From Shewanella seohaensis (lineage in GTDB: Bacteria; Pseudomonadota; Gammaproteobacteria; Enterobacterales; Shewanellaceae), in contig NZ_CP104900.1 in NCBI RefSeq assembly GCF_025449215.1, forward strand, positions 558,001-622,000: a DNA stretch of 64,000 bases. Reading direction: 5' to 3'. The notes below the pieces were generated by a model. That model was not told the DNA's origin, did no database searches, and saw only the letters and a list, made by a program, of their open reading frames with translations. Positions 60,678-64,000 of the stretch are shown piece by piece. How positions within the stretch are numbered: position 1 is the stretch's first letter; the number at the start of each line of letters is the position of its first letter. A program made the position numbers and the translations under genes.

Positions 60678-62861
60678 ATGATTACCAGAAATACCGCCTT
60701 TAGAGTGTCGTCCTTAGCGCTGGCAATTGGGCTGAGTTTTACCGCCTCAGCCGATGAAATCGCCCGCGATCCCCTGTTGAATGTGAATGAAGTGATTGTC
60801 GTCCATGGTGAAGGTGCCGATGCGGAGCAATTGGCAACCACCCATTGGAGCATCGACGAAGCCGAAATTCGTGCTCTGGGTGCACAGACTTTAGATCAAG
60901 TGCTGAAGAATGTACCCGGGGTTTATATCCGTGTGGGTGGCGATGGCACCCCTAGGGTCGATATCCGTGGTTTTAAGACCCGTCATGTCACTCTGTTGGT
61001 GAACGGCGTGCCTATGAGCAGTGCCGACGATGGCCAGTTCGACCCAAGCGTGATCCCAACCAGCCAAATTGCCTCGGTTGAAGTGTCAGTTGGCCCGACT
61101 TCAGTACTGTACGGCCCAAGCGGCGCCGGCGGTGTGATCAATATTATTACTAAGCAAGGCAGCACAGCGCCCGCCTTGTCTGGACGTTTAGAAGCGGGTA
61201 AAGACAATACCTTTAATGGCGATATCAGCGCCGCTGGCTCGGGTGATGATTGGCAGGGATTGGTGAGTGTGAGCCGTCAACAGACCGATGGTTTCCCGAT
61301 GTCGAACGATTTCGAGCCGACCCAATATCAAGACGGTGAGCTGAGAGTTAATTCAGATAAAGAAGTCACCAACGTCTATGCCCAAGGCAGTTATTGGTTA
61401 TCGGATAAGACACAGCTGATCGCCAATATGGCACTGCGTAATGGTGAGTGGGGTAAACCCTCACGTGATGGTACTGGCAGCGGTAAGCTCAAGTATGAGC
61501 GTACCGACGACTATGATTCACATACCTTCCAACTCGGCTTAGCCCATCAGTTTGACGATACCTTTACCCTGCGCGGATTTGGTTATCACAATCAAAGCGA
61601 TACCTTAGAAGCAGCCTATGCGGATGAAACCTATCAAGCATTGACGCAAACCCAAGATGGCCGTTCCGTGGTGCAAGGGGTCAATTTACAGTTAATCACC
61701 GATTTTCATAAAGCAGGGCTGTTAACCACCTCTGTGATTGCTGAAGAGCAGAGCTGGAAGTCTGTCGTGGACACTTACTCCAGTAACGCTGGCAGCGGTA
61801 CTGGCAATAACTCGGGTACAGGCACTGGTTCAGGTTCTGGCAGCGGCTCAGGTAGCGGCAGTGGAACAGGCTCTGGCGGTGGCACGGGTAGCGGTGGCGG
61901 CACAGGCTCTGGCGGAGGCACGGGTAGCGGCGGCGGAACAGGTTCTGGCGGTGGTACTGGTAGTGGCAGTGGAACAGGTTCTGGCAATGGTAGCGGTGGC
62001 GGTTCTGGCGGCGCTGAAAACCTAAATGATTCTGCATGGTTGTATACTGCTGCGGCCGAATATCAGTATCAGTCAGAACATAACTATGGCTTCACCTTGG
62101 GCGGGGCTTTCCATTCACTCGATACTTCAGACGGTACGGATGATAACTACTCGGCGATGGCCTCTAGTTATTGGCAGATTGTGCCTGACTCTCGTTTGAG
62201 CCTGAGTGTGGCACGCAAAGTACGTTTCCCTTCTATGGTGAATTTGTACTCGCAATCATCGGGTAATAGTGAGTTAGAAGCGGAAGAGTCTAAACATGTT
62301 GAGCTGGGTCTGGATCAAAACCTACCAGCCAGCACCGACTTCTCGCTCTATGGTTTTTACACCGATGCGAAGAACTATATCGCCAAAGATACCGATGGTT
62401 TCTACCAAAATATGGGGCGCTATGAGTTCAAAGGGGTTGATTTCCAGATTAACAACCATGCGATTGAGCATTTAGATCTGAGCTTCTCTTACAGCTTCCT
62501 AGACTCGAAAGAAATGGAAGGCGACGATACCTTAGATGCGCTGCAATACCGTCCTCGTCACCAGCTGCGCTGGCAAATGAGCTACGAATTCCCATTCGAG
62601 ACGCAAGTCCACCTCAATGTGGAGCGAATCCTCGATCAGGTTTATGCGACTCAGGTGAAAGTGAACGGTCAGAACCAGTATCAACAGCAGTCGCTGGATA
62701 ACTACACCTTAGTGGATATCAACTTAGTGCAGCCGCTGATCGCCGATAAGTTAGAAGTGTATCTGCGCGCCACTAACCTATTGGATGAGAACTACTACCA
62801 GAGTGAAGCATTGCCTCAGGCTGGCCGTCAGTTCTTCGTTGGTGTGAACTGGCAGATTTAA
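60678..62861 (+). CDS. TonB-dependent outer-membrane receptor with a Gly/Ser/Thr repeat insert
   Basis: A 727-residue receptor. A signal peptide ends SFTASA (about residue 25). The plug domain (about 40-165) shows TLDQVLKNVPGVYIRVGG, RVDIRGF and LYGPSGAGGVINIITK. The barrel ends GRQFFVGVNWQI, with the final strand typical of the family. Between residues 372 and 445 lies a low-complexity insert made of GTGSGG-type units, probably in an extracellular loop. The gene is separated by one base from a two-domain ECF-type ATPase gene, so the imported compound probably passes to that transporter. The ligand is unknown: the lack of a Fur box argues against a simple siderophore role, and a vitamin or metal chelate is possible. 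Confidence 0.93.
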   Translation: MITRNTAFRVSSLALAIGLSFTASADEIARDPLLNVNEVIVVHGEGADAEQLATTHWSIDEAEIRALGAQTLDQVLKNVPGVYIRVGGDGTPRVDIRGFKTRHVTLLVNGVPMSSADDGQFDPSVIPTSQIASVEVSVGPTSVLYGPSGAGGVINIITKQGSTAPALSGRLEAGKDNTFNGDISAAGSGDDWQGLVSVSRQQTDGFPMSNDFEPTQYQDGELRVNSDKEVTNVYAQGSYWLSDKTQLIANMALRNGEWGKPSRDGTGSGKLKYERTDDYDSHTFQLGLAHQFDDTFTLRGFGYHNQSDTLEAAYADETYQALTQTQDGRSVVQGVNLQLITDFHKAGLLTTSVIAEEQSWKSVVDTYSSNAGSGTGNNSGTGTGSGSGSGSGSGSGTGSGGGTGSGGGTGSGGGTGSGGGTGSGGGTGSGSGTGSGNGSGGGSGGAENLNDSAWLYTAAAEYQYQSEHNYGFTLGGAFHSLDTSDGTDDNYSAMASSYWQIVPDSRLSLSVARKVRFPSMVNLYSQSSGNSELEAEESKHVELGLDQNLPASTDFSLYGFYTDAKNYIAKDTDGFYQNMGRYEFKGVDFQINNHAIEHLDLSFSYSFLDSKEMEGDDTLDALQYRPRHQLRWQMSYEFPFETQVHLNVERILDQVYATQVKVNGQNQYQQQSLDNYTLVDINLVQPLIADKLEVYLRATNLLDENYYQSEALPQAGRQFFVGVNWQI
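61791..62012 (+). repeat. In-frame Gly/Ser/Thr tandem repeat inside the TonB receptor
   Basis: About 222 bp encode a run of GTGSGG and GSGSGT units, with at least five consecutive copies of a Gly-Thr-Gly-Ser-Gly-Gly hexapeptide (18-bp unit). Third positions vary between copies, so the repeat is imperfect at DNA level. Length is a multiple of three throughout and the barrel frame is retained. Confidence 0.85.
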
Positions 62862-62862
62862 G

Positions 62863-64000
62863 ATGAAATTACTCGAGCTCGACGGTGTCAGCTTTAACTA
62901 TGGCAGCCAATTAGCCCCGGTTTTACAGGAGCTTAAGCTCTCGATTGGCGCAGGCCAATGCCATTGTGTGAGCGGGCCAACGGGCTCGGGGAAATCGAGT
63001 TTATTAAATCTACTGGCGGGCGTGCTGTCGCGTCCCCATGAGGGCGATATTTGGCGTCATCCAGAGCTGGTGACTGGCTTAGTGATGCAGGATCCTCAAA
63101 CCCAGCTACTGAGGCAAACCGTGGGTGCCGAAGTCGCCTTCGCCTTAGAGAATCTCGGCATCCCCGCCGAGAATATGTTGCCTAAGGTGCAGTTAGCGCT
63201 GCGACGCGTCGGGCTGTTTTTACGGCTCGATACCCCTGTCAGCACCCTTTCCCTCGGCCAAAAATACCGCTTGATGATTGCCGCCCAGTTGGTGTGCGAG
63301 CCGCATTTACTCTTGCTCGATGAGCCATGGGCGCAGCTCGATGATCACGGTGTAAGCGAGCTATTGGCTGTGCTGCGTAATCTGATTGCCGAAGGTATGG
63401 CATTGGTGCTGGTGGAACATAATGCGGCGGCCTTTGCCGAGATTATCCAGCACTATTGGCAATTAGAGGCTGGCCGTTTATCCGAGGGAATATACACCGT
63501 TAGCGATGCCCCAGTGCAGGATGTGCCAGTGAGAGCTTGGGGAGGCGCCCATCACTTAGGCAAAGTGCTGGTCAGCGCCGAGGCGTTTGATTTTTGCTTC
63601 GATGGTTGTCAGCCCCTGTTTAGTTGTCCGCAAGGGTTTCAACTGCATGCGGGCGAGATAGTGACCTTAGTGGGGGATAATGGCGCGGGTAAAACCAGCC
63701 TCTTAAAATCCCTCGCGGGCATGCTGCACTTAAAGCTACGTTTGCCACTCAAGGTGCTAGGCCGTAAACCTAAACTCGGTGTGTATGGCGCGGAGTTAGG
63801 GCTATTGCTGCAAAGGCCGAGTCGACAACTGTTTGAAACCAATGTGCTGGCCGAAATGCAGTTTAGTTTGAATCGTTTCGAACTTCCGACTGCGCGTGCC
63901 GAGCAAATGTTGCTCGATCTCGAGTTGAGCGCTCTGGCCGAACAGTCGCCCCATAAGCTGTCCTATGGTCAGCAACACCTGATTGCCTTGGCATCCCTAG
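62863..64000 (+). CDS. Two-domain ECF-type ABC ATPase, partial at the right edge
   Basis: The frame opens at ATG 62863, one base after the receptor stop, and is still open at 64000 (379 codons). It encodes two tandem ABC domains. Domain 1: Walker A GPTGSGKSS, Q-loop MQDPQTQLLR, signature LSLGQK, Walker B LLLLDEPW, switch His EHN. Domain 2: Walker A GDNGAGKTS, Q-loop LLQRPSRQLF, signature LSYGQQ. The QDPQ and QRPSRQLF sequences resemble CbiO/EcfA ATPases of energy-coupling-factor transporters. The T- and S-component genes would be expected to the right. Coupling to a TonB receptor implies import of a scarce vitamin or metal from the outside. Confidence 0.9.
   Translation, partial: MKLLELDGVSFNYGSQLAPVLQELKLSIGAGQCHCVSGPTGSGKSSLLNLLAGVLSRPHEGDIWRHPELVTGLVMQDPQTQLLRQTVGAEVAFALENLGIPAENMLPKVQLALRRVGLFLRLDTPVSTLSLGQKYRLMIAAQLVCEPHLLLLDEPWAQLDDHGVSELLAVLRNLIAEGMALVLVEHNAAAFAEIIQHYWQLEAGRLSEGIYTVSDAPVQDVPVRAWGGAHHLGKVLVSAEAFDFCFDGCQPLFSCPQGFQLHAGEIVTLVGDNGAGKTSLLKSLAGMLHLKLRLPLKVLGRKPKLGVYGAELGLLLQRPSRQLFETNVLAEMQFSLNRFELPTARAEQMLLDLELSALAEQSPHKLSYGQQHLIALASL

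Noticed and set aside
60664..60681. Five-codon leader frame overlapping the TonB receptor start (ATGACAACAATAATATGA)
   Set aside because: Its stop overlaps the ATG, but it has no ribosome site of its own and such short frames are common by chance.
61791..62012. CRISPR-like regular repeat
   Set aside because: The unit is an 18-bp coding repeat without spacers and remains in frame within the receptor gene.
61696..62037. Antisense Pro- or Arg/His-rich open frames over the TonB receptor repeat
   Set aside because: They arise from the low-complexity coding repeat on the plus strand and have no start signals.

Overview
The window is chromosomal DNA of a gammaproteobacterium, almost certainly a Shewanella (Alteromonadales). 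Evidence: the 16S/23S/5S genes are gammaproteobacterial; the gene order hemN - yihI - csrC-type RNA - yihA/engB - spf - polA is the enterobacterial/Shewanella arrangement; the protein-coding content (diheme cytochrome c4, DUF2489 protein beside yihI, kdkA rather than waaP) also fits. No insertion sequence, prophage or CRISPR array was seen.

Layout. 1-2.1 kb: 5' end of a menB-type gene, a small membrane protein, and an orphan ccoG. 2.2-7.6 kb: a complete rRNA operon (two promoters, boxA, 16S-23S-5S, terminator) with no spacer tRNA. 7.8-13.1 kb: a degenerate PAS/GGDEF/EAL protein, an alpha/beta hydrolase (PldB-like) and a DUF885 lipoprotein peptidase. 13.4-24 kb: add, hemN, DUF2489, yihI, a methyltransferase-like protein, cytochrome c4, engB and polA, with two small RNAs (CsrB/CsrC type and Spot 42). 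24.2-29.4 kb: elbB, glpEG, kbl-tdh, a TetR regulator. 29.6-45.6 kb: envelope polysaccharide genes (waaA, kdkA, several glycosyltransferases, a wzi-like porin, ugd, a UDP-uronate epimerase, and a GT2-TVP38-GT39 trio), with coaD embedded. 45.6-52.7 kb: mutM, a small membrane protein, and a compact molybdenum/tungsten operon tupABC-mobA-mobB/moeA-moaA. 52.9-56.5 kb: an NtrC-type regulator and its histidine kinase. 56.5-64 kb: a RyhB small RNA with a Fur box, a GNAT acetyltransferase, yhhQ with a preQ1-I-like leader, a periplasmic binding protein, menF, a TonB receptor with a Gly/Ser/Thr repeat insert, and a two-domain ECF-type ATPase that runs off the right edge.

The most useful unannotated content is non-coding: three classical regulatory RNAs, all on the minus strand, plus a likely riboswitch. 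The most biologically suggestive coding block is 40.0-45.6 kb, where UDP-GlcA synthesis and epimerisation diverge from a polyprenyl-phosphate sugar synthase / membrane protein / GT39 transferase trio, the parts list of a lipid-linked uronic-acid decoration system.

Caution on quality: eight genes carry at least one single-base frameshift (nine events), most in short homopolymers, including the normally essential engB. This looks more like base-calling error than real gene decay, so these genes are annotated over their full span as CDS and the shift is described in each entry.
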